A stretch of DNA of 64,000 bases from Pseudothauera rhizosphaerae (GCF_004801305.1 NZ_SSOD01000010.1:94327-158326); one strand, 5' to 3'. Counted from the stretch's first letter, positions 10,179 to 21,363 are shown. Notes: generated by a model not told the origin, from the letters alone. Program-made: numbers and translations.

Positions 10179-10964
10179 TCAGCGGATGTCCCGCAGCAGC
10201 GTGCGCAGGTAGGTCACCGGGATCGCGTAGCTGATCCCCGACGGGTCGCTGAGCACGCTTTCCTTGGTGCTCTTGACGAACACCATGTTGATCACGCCGA
10301 CGACTTCGCCGGAAGCCGGGTCGAACACGGGGCTGCCGCTGTTGCCTGGATAGGCGGTGGCGTCGAGCTGGTAGATTTCGAAGCGGTCGCCGGACAGGCG
10401 GCGGATCAGCGCCGGATTGAGGTCCCGGGCGCTGGCCTGGGGGATGCCGATGGGCGTGATCGCCGCGACGATGCCGCGGTGGGTGACCGGCGAGAAACCC
10501 AGCGCGTTGCCGATGGGAAAGCCGATGAAGGCAATGCTCTGCCCCTCGCGCACGCCGTCGGCGGGTGCCAGCGTGACGGCGGGCAGCGGCGGCCCGTCGA
10601 TGCGCAGCACGGCCAGGTCCCGCCCCTTGTCGGAGGCCGCCCGCTCGGCGCGGCGCACGGCGCCGCCCTGCCCGCCGGCCACGGCGATGGCCATGCTCTC
10701 CATCTGCTGGCTGTCGAGCGTCTCGGGCACCACGTGCGCGTTGGTGGCGATCAGCCGCCCGTCGCCGACCACGAAGCCGGTGCCGAGAAAGCGGAAGGCG
10801 GGATTGCGGTTGGGCATGTAGGTGCCGACGGCCACCACCGACGGTTTCACGCGGGGCACGGTATCCACCAGGTCGGCATGGGCATGGGGCCACAGCGCGG
10901 CCCCGCCCGCCGCCAGGGCGGCGAACAGGAAGGCGCGGCGCCGCGCCCGGCAGGGGGAATTCAT
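10179..10964 (-). CDS. Exported trypsin-like (HtrA-type) serine protease
   Basis: The 261-aa protein has an N-terminal signal (ARRRAFLFAALAAGGAALW then AHA-D), whose RRR-x-F-L resembles a twin-arginine signal, though a Sec signal is possible. The chymotrypsin-fold triad is intact: His77 in ATNAHVV, Asp116 in GRDLAVL and Ser209 in YPGNSGSPVF. There is no PDZ domain, unlike DegP/DegQ. It is probably periplasmic. It starts 3 nt after the stop of the lytic transglycosylase gene, so the two are an operon, perhaps for envelope maintenance. The substrate is unknown. Confidence 0.85.
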   Translation of the reverse strand: MNSPCRARRRAFLFAALAAGGAALWPHAHADLVDTVPRVKPSVVAVGTYMPNRNPAFRFLGTGFVVGDGRLIATNAHVVPETLDSQQMESMAIAVAGGQGGAVRRAERAASDKGRDLAVLRIDGPPLPAVTLAPADGVREGQSIAFIGFPIGNALGFSPVTHRGIVAAITPIGIPQASARDLNPALIRRLSGDRFEIYQLDATAYPGNSGSPVFDPASGEVVGVINMVFVKSTKESVLSDPSGISYAIPVTYLRTLLRDIR

Positions 10965-10967
10965 CGG

Positions 10968-11909
10968 TCAGGATTCTCCCGACGGGCGGGTTGCGGGAGT
11001 CGGCGACACGATCGGGCTGGGTTCCGCCAGTGCCGCGTCGTAGGGATGCGTGCGCTGCTGCGCAAGGCCGAGCACGCGATCCACGTACTGGCGCGTTTCG
11101 CGGTAGGGCGGCACGCCGCGATGGCGGTCCACCGCCCCTTCGCCGGCGTTGTAGGCCGCCACGGCAAGGGTGACGTCGCCGCGGAAATAGGCGAGCAGCC
11201 AGCGCAGATAGCGCAGGCCGCCGCGGATGTTCTGCTCCGGGTCCCAGGGCTGGCGCACGGCGAAGCGCTCGGCGGTGGCGGGGATGAGCTGCATCACGCC
11301 CATGGCGTTCCTGGGCGAGCGCGCCCGCGGGTCGAGGGCCGATTCGGTCAGCGCCACCGCCAGCGCCAGGCGCGGGTGGACGCCGTGTTCGGGCGCCAGT
11401 TCGGCCACCAGCCGCGCCACCTGGCGCCGTTCGGCGCCGAGCCGGGCGAGGAAGCTGTCCACGTCCCACGGCCCGGCGTACTGGCGCTGGCGCGGCGGGA
11501 GCAGGCAGTCGGGCACTTCGCCCAGGTAATCGCCGGTGTAGCGGCGCATGCGCGCCGCGTGCTCGTGGCCGAGGTAGGCCGCCATGGCGAACAGCGTGGC
11601 CGCGTGGGCGTCGCTGCGCACCACGCCGCGGCCGTTGGCATACATCCAGCCCAGCGAGTACATGCCTTCCGCATTGCCGAGACGCGCCGCTTCGCAGTAC
11701 ATGGCCGCCGCGCGCACGGCATCGCGCGGCACGCCTTCGCCGTGCTCGTAGGCGACGGCATCGCGGACCAGATGGCGGGCCTGCGCGGCGGCGTTGGAAC
11801 GATTCACCGTCGCCGCGTCGTGCCCTTGCGCGGACACCGGCGCCGCCAGGCATGCGCCCAGCAGCACGCCGCATATCGTGCCCAGTGCCGTCCGGCCGCT
11901 CCGGTTCAT
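10968..11909 (-). CDS. Lytic transglycosylase (SLT domain) with Sel1-like repeats
   Basis: The 313-aa exported protein starts at the ATG giving MNRSGRTALG, with GGAGG 6 nt upstream; an in-frame ATG further upstream at 11993 lacks a ribosome site. After a signal peptide (to about SAQG) come Sel1/TPR-like repeats (AYEHGEGVPRDAVRAAAMYCEAA; YSLGWMYANGRGVVRSD). A Slt domain follows with catalytic Glu189 in ALTESALDPRA and the downstream GVMQLIPATAERF and AYNAGEGAV motifs. It should cleave peptidoglycan glycan strands in the periplasm to 1,6-anhydro products. The protease gene follows after 3 nt. Confidence 0.87.
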   Translation of the reverse strand: MNRSGRTALGTICGVLLGACLAAPVSAQGHDAATVNRSNAAAQARHLVRDAVAYEHGEGVPRDAVRAAAMYCEAARLGNAEGMYSLGWMYANGRGVVRSDAHAATLFAMAAYLGHEHAARMRRYTGDYLGEVPDCLLPPRQRQYAGPWDVDSFLARLGAERRQVARLVAELAPEHGVHPRLALAVALTESALDPRARSPRNAMGVMQLIPATAERFAVRQPWDPEQNIRGGLRYLRWLLAYFRGDVTLAVAAYNAGEGAVDRHRGVPPYRETRQYVDRVLGLAQQRTHPYDAALAEPSPIVSPTPATRPSGES

Positions 11910-11999
11910 CCGCGCCCTCCCCGAGTCCGTCCGGCGCTTGCGCTGCCCGGACGCCTGCCTTGCTTCTTCGCTGCGTCTACTGCGTTCTAGCACCGCTCG

Positions 12000-13283
<1,284 letters not shown>

Positions 13284-13331
13284 GATGATCGTTTCCTGGG
13301 ATGAAAGTCTGGGATGCGGACCGCGTGCCGT

Positions 13332-16139
13332 TCAGAGATCGGCACGCAGCGCGCTGGCCTCGCGGTGCGCCGGGGAGTCTTCCGGCACCTGGCCGAGCAG
13401 CGTGTCGAGATGCTCGCGGGCTTCGTTCCTGCGGTCGAGCTTGAGGTAGGCGCGCGCCAGGTTCAGGCGCAGCGCCGGCACGGCGGGCGCCAGCGTCACC
13501 GCACGGTTCAGGTTGGCGAGCCCCTTCTCGGTTTCGCCGCGCTCGACCTGCAGCATGCCCAGCGTATCGAGGATGGCGGGATTGTCCGGCGTGATCTCCA
13601 GCGCCTTTTCCGCATAGGAGATCGCCGCGGGATCGCCGAGCTGGCCCGCGACCCAGGCCAGGTTGTTGAGCACCAGCGCGTTGGTGGGTTCGATGTCGAG
13701 CACCTCGCGATACAGGCGCTCGGCGTCCTTCAGGCGCTGCTCGCCGATGGCGCGCTCGGCCAGATAGGCGCGCATCGCCGTGTCGCGCTCTTCGGCGCGC
13801 AGCCAGCCGGCCGCCAGGCGGTCGGCTTCGGCCTTGCGGCCGGCCCCCACCAGCGCACCGTGCAGGCGCACGTTCACGGGCGCGTTGCGCGCCTCCGATT
13901 TCTCGATGGCACGCCGATAGGCGGTGACGGCGGGTTCCCAGTTGCGCCGCCGGAACTGGATGTCGCCCTCGGCGGCAAAGCCTATGCCGCCCAGCTCGGC
14001 CACGCCCTGCATGTCGCGCGCCTGGGCGAGCGCCTCGTCCAGGCGCTCCTGTTCGACCAGCAGCAGCATCAGGCGCTCGCGCGCGACGCGGTTGCCGGGC
14101 TGCAGGGCGATGGCGCGGCGCAGGGACTGCTCGGCGCCCTTGAGATCCTTGGCGGCGATCTGGGCGGCGCCCATCTCCACCAGCGGTGCCGCCACGCGCG
14201 GCATCAGCGCGGCCAGACGGCCGAAGGAGCGCGCCGCCTGCTCGTGCTGGCCGGCGGCGGACTGGGCGCGCGCGAGCGCCTCCACCGCGGCGGGATCGCT
14301 GGCGTTCGCGGCGGCGGCTTCCTGCGCAACGGTCAGGGCGCGGCGCGCATCGCGCTGGCGCAGGTGGTGGCGAACCAGTGCGAGCTTGGGCAGCAGCGCC
14401 CCCGGCGCCGCGGCCGCGGCTTTTTCCAGGATGGCCAGCACCTCGGCGGGCGGAGCACCGGTGCTGCTCTTCAGTTCGGCCAGGGCGATGCGCGCATCCA
14501 CGTTGGCGGGATGGGCGGCCACGAAGGCATCGAGGCGGGCGGCGGCGGCATCGGGCTTGTCGGCGGCCATGTCCAGGCGGGCGAGATTCACCACCGCGGA
14601 GAGCAGATCGGGGCGCAGCGCGAGCGCCTTTTCGAAGGCTTCGCGCGCGGCGGGCAGATCCTGGCGGGCCATCAGCACCCCGCCCCGCATGTTGTGCGCC
14701 TCGGCGTTGTCGGGATGCCGGTCCACCATGGCATCGGCCGCGGCCAGCGCCTTGTCGTAGTCCCGTGCGCGCAGGTGCGCGAGCACCAGCGCCACGTCGG
14801 CCTGGATGCCCTGGTCGTCCATGGTCGCCGCGGCCTGCAGGTCGGCCAGCGCCTGCGCGGACTCGCCGCCCATCAGGCGCGCGACGCCGAGCCGCATGCG
14901 CGCCCCGGCATCCTCCGGCGCGGTGGCCGAGGCGCGGGCGAAGTAGTCGGCGGCGGCGGCGAACTCGCCGTTGCCGAGCAGGGTCTGGCCGATCACCAGA
15001 TTGCTGCGCGCATCCTTGGAGTCGGCGTCGATCAGCGGCTTGACCACTTCCATCGCCCGCGTCGGCTGCGCGGTCGCCAGCAGCGACAGCGCCAGCATCT
15101 GCCGTGCCGGCACGTGGCCGGGAATGCGTTCGAGCACCTTGTTGAGGCCGAGCTGGGCCTGGGTGTGGTTGCCGAGGCGGAAGAACACGCTGCCGGAGAG
15201 CAGATGCGCCGGGAGGAAATCGGGGGCGCCACGCAGGGCCAGCGCCACTTCGTCGCGCGCTTCGGTGTTGCGCCCGTCGCGGTGGGCGATCAGGGCGGTC
15301 AGGTAGTGGGTGGCGGGGCTGTTGGGCGCCGCCTTGCGCATGGCCTCGACCTCGGCCTTGGCCTCGTCGGCACGCTGCAGGCGCAGCAGCAGGGTGATCA
15401 GTTCGTAGCGATAGGCCGGCACGTCCGGACGGCTGCGCACCGCCGCGGCCAGGGATTCGACCGCCGCCTCGGGCTGCTTGCGCGCCATCAGTATCTGTGC
15501 CTGCAGCAGGTGCGCCTCGGCGAGATCGGGCTCGTCCTGCAGCAGCGCGGCCACGTCGCGCTCGGCGCCTTCCAGGTCGTCGGCGAAGAAGCTCACGCGG
15601 GCCATGCCGAGACGCGCGGCGGCGTTTGCCGGCAGGGCCGACGCGGCCGACTGGTAGGCGCTGCGCGCGCGCTCCAGGTCGGCCTTGGCCAGGTAGGCGG
15701 TGCCGAGTTCGGCCGACAGACGGCCCTGGGCATCGGCGTCGGCGAGCCGGGTGTCGGCGTACTTGGTGATGACCTTGTCGAACTGGCCCGCACGCACCAG
15801 CGCGGCGGCCAGCAGGGGGGCGACCCGCTCCGTGGGATGGCCGAGTTCCTCGGCACGCTGCAGTTCCTTGACCGCCTCGGCCACGTCGCCCAGTTCGAGG
15901 CTGACCTGCCCCAGCAGGAAGCGCCCTTCGGCCAGCGAGCCGTCCTTCTGCAGGGCGTTCTTCAACTGGATGCTGGCGGCCCGCAGGTCCTGTCTGGCGA
16001 TGTATCCGCGCGCGGAATCGAGCAGCTTCTCCGGCGGGTCGCCGCAGCCGCCGAGCAGCGCCGCGGCGCCCAGCGCGAACACCAGCGCGGCGACGGAGCC
16101 GCGGCGGACCGGACGGGAACGGGTGGGTTCGGCAGGCAC
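13332..16139 (-). CDS. prsT: PEP-CTERM system TPR lipoprotein PrsT
   Basis: A 935-aa lipoprotein whose signal ends in a lipobox with Cys32 (LLGGC), followed by about two dozen tetratricopeptide repeats to the C-terminus. Its length and layout match the PrsT family (TIGR02917), found with exosortase XrtA exopolysaccharide loci, where it is thought to aid polymer export or assembly. The start is GTG, 2 nt after the prsR stop, with AAGGAG 8 nt upstream; the frame stays open upstream but has no better start there. Its position behind prsR is the conserved family order. Confidence 0.9.
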   Translation of the reverse strand: MPAEPTRSRPVRRGSVAALVFALGAAALLGGCGDPPEKLLDSARGYIARQDLRAASIQLKNALQKDGSLAEGRFLLGQVSLELGDVAEAVKELQRAEELGHPTERVAPLLAAALVRAGQFDKVITKYADTRLADADAQGRLSAELGTAYLAKADLERARSAYQSAASALPANAAARLGMARVSFFADDLEGAERDVAALLQDEPDLAEAHLLQAQILMARKQPEAAVESLAAAVRSRPDVPAYRYELITLLLRLQRADEAKAEVEAMRKAAPNSPATHYLTALIAHRDGRNTEARDEVALALRGAPDFLPAHLLSGSVFFRLGNHTQAQLGLNKVLERIPGHVPARQMLALSLLATAQPTRAMEVVKPLIDADSKDARSNLVIGQTLLGNGEFAAAADYFARASATAPEDAGARMRLGVARLMGGESAQALADLQAAATMDDQGIQADVALVLAHLRARDYDKALAAADAMVDRHPDNAEAHNMRGGVLMARQDLPAAREAFEKALALRPDLLSAVVNLARLDMAADKPDAAAARLDAFVAAHPANVDARIALAELKSSTGAPPAEVLAILEKAAAAAPGALLPKLALVRHHLRQRDARRALTVAQEAAAANASDPAAVEALARAQSAAGQHEQAARSFGRLAALMPRVAAPLVEMGAAQIAAKDLKGAEQSLRRAIALQPGNRVARERLMLLLVEQERLDEALAQARDMQGVAELGGIGFAAEGDIQFRRRNWEPAVTAYRRAIEKSEARNAPVNVRLHGALVGAGRKAEADRLAAGWLRAEERDTAMRAYLAERAIGEQRLKDAERLYREVLDIEPTNALVLNNLAWVAGQLGDPAAISYAEKALEITPDNPAILDTLGMLQVERGETEKGLANLNRAVTLAPAVPALRLNLARAYLKLDRRNEAREHLDTLLGQVPEDSPAHREASALRADL

Positions 16140-16141
16140 GG

Positions 16142-17500
16142 TCAGGACTCCTTCTTGAGGCCGAAACGGTTCATCAGGTCGTACAGCGAAGGGCGGCTGA
16201 TCCCCAGGATTTCGGCGGCGCGGGCGATGTTGCCGTTGGTGCGCGCCAGCACGCGCACCACCGCCTGGCGCTCGGCTTCCTCGCGCACCTGGCGCAGGTT
16301 GAAGAAGCCCAGGTCGGCTTCGGCCGTTTCCAGGCCCAGGTCGCCGGCCGTGATGCGGTTGCCTTCGGCCATGATCACGGCGCGCTTCAGGCAGTTTTCC
16401 AGCTCGCGCACGTTGCCTGGCCAGCGGTGCGCGGCGATGGCGTCCAGGGCGTCGTCGGCAAGCTGCATGCTGCCGCGGCGGTTTTCCTGGGCGTAGCGCT
16501 GCACGAAGGCATGGGCGAGCAGCGCCGCGTCGCCCTCGCGCTCGCGCAGCGGGGGGATGTCCACCACGATCTCCGCCAGGCGGTAGTAGAGGTCCTCGCG
16601 GAACAGGCCCTCGGCGATGCGCGCCTTCAGGTCGCGGTGGGTGGCGCACACCACGCGCACGTCCACCGCGATGCCCTCGCGCCCGCCGATGCGCTCGATC
16701 ACCCGCTCCTGCAGGAAGCGCAGCAGCTTGGCCTGCAGCGCCATGGGCAGGTCGCCGATCTCGTCGAGGAACAGCGTGCCCTTGTGGGCCAGCTCGATCT
16801 TGCCCGGGGTCTGCTTGACCGCGCCGGTGAAGGCGCCCTTCTCGTAGCCGAACAACTCGCTTTCGAGCAGGTTTTCCGGAATCGCGGCGCAGTTGATGGC
16901 GACGAAGCGCCCGCCGACGCGCGGGCTGAGCGCGTGCAGCCCGCGCGCCAGCACCTCCTTGCCGGTGCCGCTGTCGCCGATCAGCGCCACGGTGACGTTG
17001 GCCGAAGCCACCTTCTCGATGGTTCGACAGACCTTGAGCATGCCGGAGTCGCGGGTGATCAGGCCGTCCAGCACGCTGCCCTGCACCGCCTGCAGGCGGC
17101 GGTTCTCGGCCTGCAGGTCGTACAGGCGGAAGGCGCGTTCGATGGTCAGCGCCAGCAGCTCGGGCTCGAAGGGTTTGGCAAAGAAATCGTAGGCACCCAG
17201 GCCCACCGCCCGCACGGCGTTTTCGCGGTCGTGCTGACCGGTGAGCACGATGACCTTGGTGTCCGGCGCCATGCCCAGCATCTCGCCCAGCAGGCGGAAG
17301 CCCTCGCCCACGTCGTCGGGCTCGGGCGGCAGGCCCAGGTCCATGGTGACCACCGCCGGCTCGAAGCGGCGCAACTGGGCAATGGCGCTCTCGCGGTCGC
17401 CCGCGACCACGGTTTCGAAGGCGTCGAAGGCCCAGCGCATCTGCTTCTGCAGGGCCGGGTCGTCTTCGACGATGAGCAGGGTGCGGCGCTTTTCCGTCAT
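16142..17500 (-). CDS. prsR: PrsR, sigma-54-dependent response regulator of the PEP-CTERM system
   Basis: A 452-aa NtrC-like activator. It has a receiver at residues 8-125 (Asp54 in VTMDLGLP, with the [10 protein letters not shown] insertion characteristic of PrsR) and an AAA+ domain at about 145-380 (Walker A GDSGTGKE, sigma-54 contact loop [15 protein letters not shown], Walker [11 protein letters not shown]). A Fis-type helix-turn-helix closes it ([30 protein letters not shown]). It should activate RpoN promoters when phosphorylated by PrsK, whose gene ends 3 nt upstream. A sigma-54 promoter lies at the head of this same operon, so autoregulation is likely. Confidence 0.95.
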   Translation of the reverse strand: MTEKRRTLLIVEDDPALQKQMRWAFDAFETVVAGDRESAIAQLRRFEPAVVTMDLGLPPEPDDVGEGFRLLGEMLGMAPDTKVIVLTGQHDRENAVRAVGLGAYDFFAKPFEPELLALTIERAFRLYDLQAENRRLQAVQGSVLDGLITRDSGMLKVCRTIEKVASANVTVALIGDSGTGKEVLARGLHALSPRVGGRFVAINCAAIPENLLESELFGYEKGAFTGAVKQTPGKIELAHKGTLFLDEIGDLPMALQAKLLRFLQERVIERIGGREGIAVDVRVVCATHRDLKARIAEGLFREDLYYRLAEIVVDIPPLREREGDAALLAHAFVQRYAQENRRGSMQLADDALDAIAAHRWPGNVRELENCLKRAVIMAEGNRITAGDLGLETAEADLGFFNLRQVREEAERQAVVRVLARTNGNIARAAEILGISRPSLYDLMNRFGLKKES

Positions 17501-17503
17501 GGC

Positions 17504-19624
17504 TCAGGCACGAAGGGATTCGGACGTGTTGGGGGACGCCGCCGCGAGACCCTCGTCCATGGCAGACGCCTCGCGCCGGCAGGCCGGCAGTTTCAGGAGT
17601 ACCCGGGTACCCCGTCCCTGCTCGCTGTCGTAAGCGATGGTTCCTCCCAGCTCACGGACGTACTGGCTGGTCTCGTACACGCCGAGCCCCATGCCGCCGT
17701 CCTTGGTGGTCTGGAAGGGGCGCGACAGGCGTTCGCGGATGAACTCCTGCGTCATGCCGCAGCCGGTGTCCGCCACCTCGAGCGTCCAGAAGCCGTCGTC
17801 GCCTCCATTCACTTTCAAGGCCACCTTACCATCCTCGGGCGTGGCGTCGAGGGCATTTTGCACGAGGTGGCCCACGACCCGTTCCAGTCGCTCGGCATGG
17901 GCGAGCACGTGCGCGCCACCCTCCTCGGGCACCGCGATCCGGATGGCGGGGCGCTGGGTGCGCTTCACGTTGCGGAGGCGTTCGGCCAGCGCGCCCAGAT
18001 CCACCGGCCGCGCCGCGTCGATGGAGCGCTTTTCCTGCAGTTGCGCCATCAGCGCGCGCATGCGCGCTTCCACGTGGGCCACGGTCTCCAGCATGTCCTG
18101 CTGGAATTCCGGGTTGTCCCGGTGGCGCTCGGCGTTCTTGAGCATCAGCGACAGTTGCGCGACGAGGTTCTTCAGGTCGTGCACCACGAAGGCCGACATG
18201 CGGTTGAAGGAATCGAACTTGCGCGCCTCGATCAGCGCCTCGGTCACCTGCATGCGCGCCAGGTAGCTGGCGGCCTGGCTCTGGGCGGTCTTGAGCAGAT
18301 CGAGCACCTCCCAGTTGATCTCGAAGGGTGCGCGCGGCGCGTGCAGGACGACGAAGCCCACCAGCCGCCCGCCCGACTTGAGCGGGATCACCAGCCAGGC
18401 GCCCTCGAGCTGCAGCAACCAGTCGGGCAAGCGCAGGCCCCCGTAGCGCGCCGGCCCCATGCGGAATTCCTCCAGGTTGATCACCCACTCGCGCTCGGCG
18501 AGGAAGCCGCACAGCGGGCCGTCCTCCGTCTCCACCGCATCACAGGCGGGCGCGTTCAGGCGCGAATGCTGGGCCAGGCGCCCTTCGCCATTGCGCAGCC
18601 ACAGGCCGCCGCCGGGGCTTTCCACCAGGTCCGACAGGGCCTTGATCACCGACTGGCCGAGATCCAGTTCGCCGTCGGCCGAGGACAGCGCCTGGGTGAA
18701 GCGCAGCCACTCGTTGCGGTAGTCGTAGCGGTAGGGGAAGAGGTGCTTGTTCACCAGCACGCGCAGGCGCGCCCGGCTCGCCCCGGAACCGACGATGAGG
18801 CCCAGCATCAGCAGGCCGGCGAACAGCAGCGCCATCTGCAGCGCCCGCCCCCAGTCGCCGCCCAGGTAGCGCACGTAGTAGCCCGCCGCGGCGATCACCA
18901 GCAGGTAGGCGCCGGCCACCGCCAGCGCGGTGGAATGGAACACCACCTCGCGCGACATGGAGATGCGCAGCGTCCACGACGGACTGCGGGCGGCCGACAG
19001 GGCCACCAGCGGAATCACCATGGCGTGCACCAGGCCGCGCACCGACCACACGTCGGCATCGAGGCGGGCAAACAGGAAGCCGTCGGCGAAGAAATACAGC
19101 TCGAACATCCAGCCGGCGGCCAGCCCCAGGCACAACGGCTTGAGCCCCCAGCGCGACTCCCGCGGCAGGCTGCGGAACAGTTGCTCCACCAGCACCAGCC
19201 CGAGTACCGCCGCGGCCAGGAAGCTCCCCAGCAGCAGCTTGCCGGCAACCTCCGCACCACCCACCAGCGTATCGACCGGCAGCAACGCCGACGCCAGCAT
19301 GGACAGCACCGCCACCACCGCCACCACCGGCCAGCGCCGCCACGGCGTGCCCGGCGGATGCAGCAGCACCAGCACGAAGACGTACCAGGCGGCGACCCGC
19401 GCCACCTCCAGCAGCGCCGCGCCGCGCATCAGCCATACGCCGGGGGACCACGCCACCAGCGCGGCACTGAGCGCCCACGCGGTGCTCGCCACCGCGGCCA
19501 CGACCAGCACGCCGCCGGGCGGGCCGCCCCGCCAGGCGCCGAGCAGATACAGGGCGAAGATCGCGTAGGCCGCCGCGGCCAGGCCATAGCCCCAGACGGC
19601 GACGACCGAGATTTCAGCAAGCAT
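17504..19624 (-). CDS. prsK: PrsK, sensor histidine kinase of the PEP-CTERM system
   Basis: A 706-aa membrane kinase. Residues 1-290 form about eight to ten hydrophobic helices, followed by a GAF domain (about 310-450, including WVINLEEFR and GGRLVGFVVLHAPR). A dimerisation helix follows with the phospho-His in FNRMSAFVVHDLKNLVAQLS, then the ATPase domain (N box NALDATPEDG, G1 DTGCGM). It matches PrsK (TIGR02916) in length and order. It is the cognate kinase for PrsR, encoded 3 nt downstream. The signal it senses is unknown. Confidence 0.94.
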   Translation of the reverse strand: MLAEISVVAVWGYGLAAAAYAIFALYLLGAWRGGPPGGVLVVAAVASTAWALSAALVAWSPGVWLMRGAALLEVARVAAWYVFVLVLLHPPGTPWRRWPVVAVVAVLSMLASALLPVDTLVGGAEVAGKLLLGSFLAAAVLGLVLVEQLFRSLPRESRWGLKPLCLGLAAGWMFELYFFADGFLFARLDADVWSVRGLVHAMVIPLVALSAARSPSWTLRISMSREVVFHSTALAVAGAYLLVIAAAGYYVRYLGGDWGRALQMALLFAGLLMLGLIVGSGASRARLRVLVNKHLFPYRYDYRNEWLRFTQALSSADGELDLGQSVIKALSDLVESPGGGLWLRNGEGRLAQHSRLNAPACDAVETEDGPLCGFLAEREWVINLEEFRMGPARYGGLRLPDWLLQLEGAWLVIPLKSGGRLVGFVVLHAPRAPFEINWEVLDLLKTAQSQAASYLARMQVTEALIEARKFDSFNRMSAFVVHDLKNLVAQLSLMLKNAERHRDNPEFQQDMLETVAHVEARMRALMAQLQEKRSIDAARPVDLGALAERLRNVKRTQRPAIRIAVPEEGGAHVLAHAERLERVVGHLVQNALDATPEDGKVALKVNGGDDGFWTLEVADTGCGMTQEFIRERLSRPFQTTKDGGMGLGVYETSQYVRELGGTIAYDSEQGRGTRVLLKLPACRREASAMDEGLAAASPNTSESLRA

Positions 19625-19656
19625 GGTTGAATCTGCCGGGCATGGACCCGGCTCAA

Positions 19657-19675
19657 CGCCGGCCGCCGGCCGGCG
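19657..19675 (-). other. Intercistronic hairpin between sugar transferase and prsK
   Basis: A perfect 8-bp stem CGCCGGCC / GGCCGGCG with a 3-nt loop and no T run. It could stabilise or attenuate the mRNA between the enzyme gene and prsK. Confidence 0.45.
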
Positions 19676-19687
19676 ATGCAGGGTCGC

Positions 19688-21073
19688 TCAATGCGCCCCC
19701 TCGCCGGTGAGCACGACGCGCACGGTTTCGAGCAGGATCAGGGTGTCGAGCACCAGCGTGTGGTTCTTCACGTAGTAAAGATCGTACTGCAGCTTGTTGA
19801 GCGCATCGTCCACCGACGAACCGTACTTGTAGCGCACCTGCGCCCAGCCGGTCAGCCCCGGCTTGACGCTGTGGCGCACGGCGTAGAACGGGATGTCGAG
19901 GGTGAGCTGATGCACGAAGAACGGCCGCTCCGGGCGCGGCCCCACCAGGCTCATGCTCCCGGCCAGCACGTTGAACAACTGGGGCAGTTCGTCGATGCGC
20001 AGGCGGCGGATCACGCGGCCGACGTGCGTCGTGCGGTCGTCGTTGCGCGCCGCCCAGCGCGGCGTGCCGTCGCGTTCGGCGTCGCGGCGCATGCTGCGGA
20101 ACTTGACCACCTTGAACACCCGTCCGCCCTGGCCGACGCGCTCCTGCCGGTAGAACACCGGCGCGCCGTCTTCGAGCAGGATGGCCAGCATGGTCAGCAG
20201 CATCACCGGCATGGCCAGGGTCAGCAGCACCGCGGCGGCCAGCAGGTCGAAGGAACGCTTGACGAAGGCCCGCCCCCGCCCCTGGCGGAAACCGTCGCCG
20301 TAGATCAGCCAGCTCGCCCTGAGCGAGTCGATGCGGACCTGGCCGCTCACGTGCTCGAAGAATCCCGACAGGTCGTCCACCTTCACGCCGCGCAGCTTGC
20401 AGTCGAGCAGATCGCGCAGGGGCAGCACGCCGCCGCGGCGCTCGCGCACCGCCACGATGACCTGTCCGACGCGATGTTCGCGGACCACGTCGATCAGGCT
20501 CGCCCCGCGGCCGAGCACGCGCGCCGGGTCCACCTGCGGTGCATCCCCGGCGTTGGGCAGATAGAAGCCCACCAGCTCCACGCCGCTGTCCGCCGGGCTG
20601 CTCAGAGCCTCCTCGACCGACAGCGCATCGGACCCGCCGCCCACGACCAGCGCGCGGCGCGTGAACAGCGCGTTGGCCTGGCGCCGGTTGAGCGCCCCGC
20701 GCATCGCCAGAACCGCGCCGAGCAGCAGCAACACCGTGACCTGGATCGCTTCCGAGGCGAAGTAATCCCACGGCAGCACATGGAACACGCCGTACGCCAC
20801 CGGCACGCTCACCACCACGCCCAGGATCACCCGGATCAGCCAGTCGCGCGAAGAACCGCCCGCCGGCGAGCGATACAGCCCCAGCACGCTGTTGAGCGCG
20901 ATCATCGTCACCGCGAACAGCATCGCCGAAGGTATCACCAACGGCCAGTCGGTCGTCCGGGCATCGAACTGGAAGGCGATGGCCAGAATGACGGCAAGGC
21001 AAAGCAGCACCGCGTCCGTGAGGACCTGGAACAGCGTATGCGATGGAAAATAATGGCTGAAGACCTTCAGCAT
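19688..21073 (-). CDS. XrtA/PEP-CTERM polyprenyl-phosphate sugar-1-P transferase (EpsB/PrsE type)
   Basis: A 461-aa WcaJ/PglC-superfamily enzyme that transfers a sugar-phosphate to undecaprenyl phosphate, the first step of exopolysaccharide repeat assembly. Four N-terminal membrane helices precede a CoA-binding-like domain (ALVVGGGSDALSVEEAL). A fifth helix near residue 255 leads to the bacterial transferase core: FDLLAAAVLLTLAMPVMLLT, FYRQERVGQGGRVFKVVKFRSMR, LRIDELPQLFNVLAGSMSLVGPRPE and SVKPGLTGWAQVRY. The start MLKVFSHYFPSHTLFQVL is the usual N-terminus of this family (TIGR03013), so I discard the upstream ATG at 21142. It heads the Prs operon below a sigma-54 promoter. Confidence 0.9.
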   Translation of the reverse strand: MLKVFSHYFPSHTLFQVLTDAVLLCLAVILAIAFQFDARTTDWPLVIPSAMLFAVTMIALNSVLGLYRSPAGGSSRDWLIRVILGVVVSVPVAYGVFHVLPWDYFASEAIQVTVLLLLGAVLAMRGALNRRQANALFTRRALVVGGGSDALSVEEALSSPADSGVELVGFYLPNAGDAPQVDPARVLGRGASLIDVVREHRVGQVIVAVRERRGGVLPLRDLLDCKLRGVKVDDLSGFFEHVSGQVRIDSLRASWLIYGDGFRQGRGRAFVKRSFDLLAAAVLLTLAMPVMLLTMLAILLEDGAPVFYRQERVGQGGRVFKVVKFRSMRRDAERDGTPRWAARNDDRTTHVGRVIRRLRIDELPQLFNVLAGSMSLVGPRPERPFFVHQLTLDIPFYAVRHSVKPGLTGWAQVRYKYGSSVDDALNKLQYDLYYVKNHTLVLDTLILLETVRVVLTGEGAH

Positions 21074-21122
21074 GGCCCCCCCTCTCCGACCTGCAGCCTT
21101 GTGCCGTCGTCTGAACGTGAAT

Positions 21123-21139
21123 GGCAACCCGATTGCCGA
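21123..21139 (-). promoter_or_regulatory. Sigma-54 (-24/-12) promoter of the Prs operon
   Basis: On the minus strand CGGCAATCGGGTTGCC has the invariant GG and GC separated by 10 nt, plus the conserved GGCA and TTGC cores (consensus TGGCAC-N5-TTGCA). Transcription would begin near 21112, about 39 nt before the first gene of an operon that itself encodes the sigma-54 activator PrsR. Confidence 0.7.
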
Positions 21140-21195
21140 CACCTTATATGACGCACTGCGGCGCCGATGTTAAACCCGTCACGGCCCGTCTCAGC

Positions 21196-21220
21196 CTTTG
21201 CAGGACACCCGGACGCAAAG
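21196..21220. promoter_or_regulatory. Inverted repeat, candidate PrsR enhancer site
   Basis: CTTTGC and GCAAAG are separated by 13 nt and centred about 95 nt upstream of the predicted sigma-54 start, a usual distance for an NtrC-type activator. Nothing else in 21074-21363 looks coding on the minus strand. Confidence 0.35.
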
Positions 21221-21363
21221 CATCGCTACCCACATCGGGTAATTTCGCATACCCCTTTTCGCCGACTTGCGGACAGGTCGATTACTGTATATTCTTACAC
21301 CACATCGGACGCCTGCTGCGCAGCGCCCGCAAACCTGGCTGACTCGATACGGAACCCCCCATC

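Noticed and set aside
13314..19630. Two plus-strand frames of over 1,000 codons opposite prsT, prsR and prsK
   Set aside because: Antisense to genes with full family motifs; no domains recognisable.
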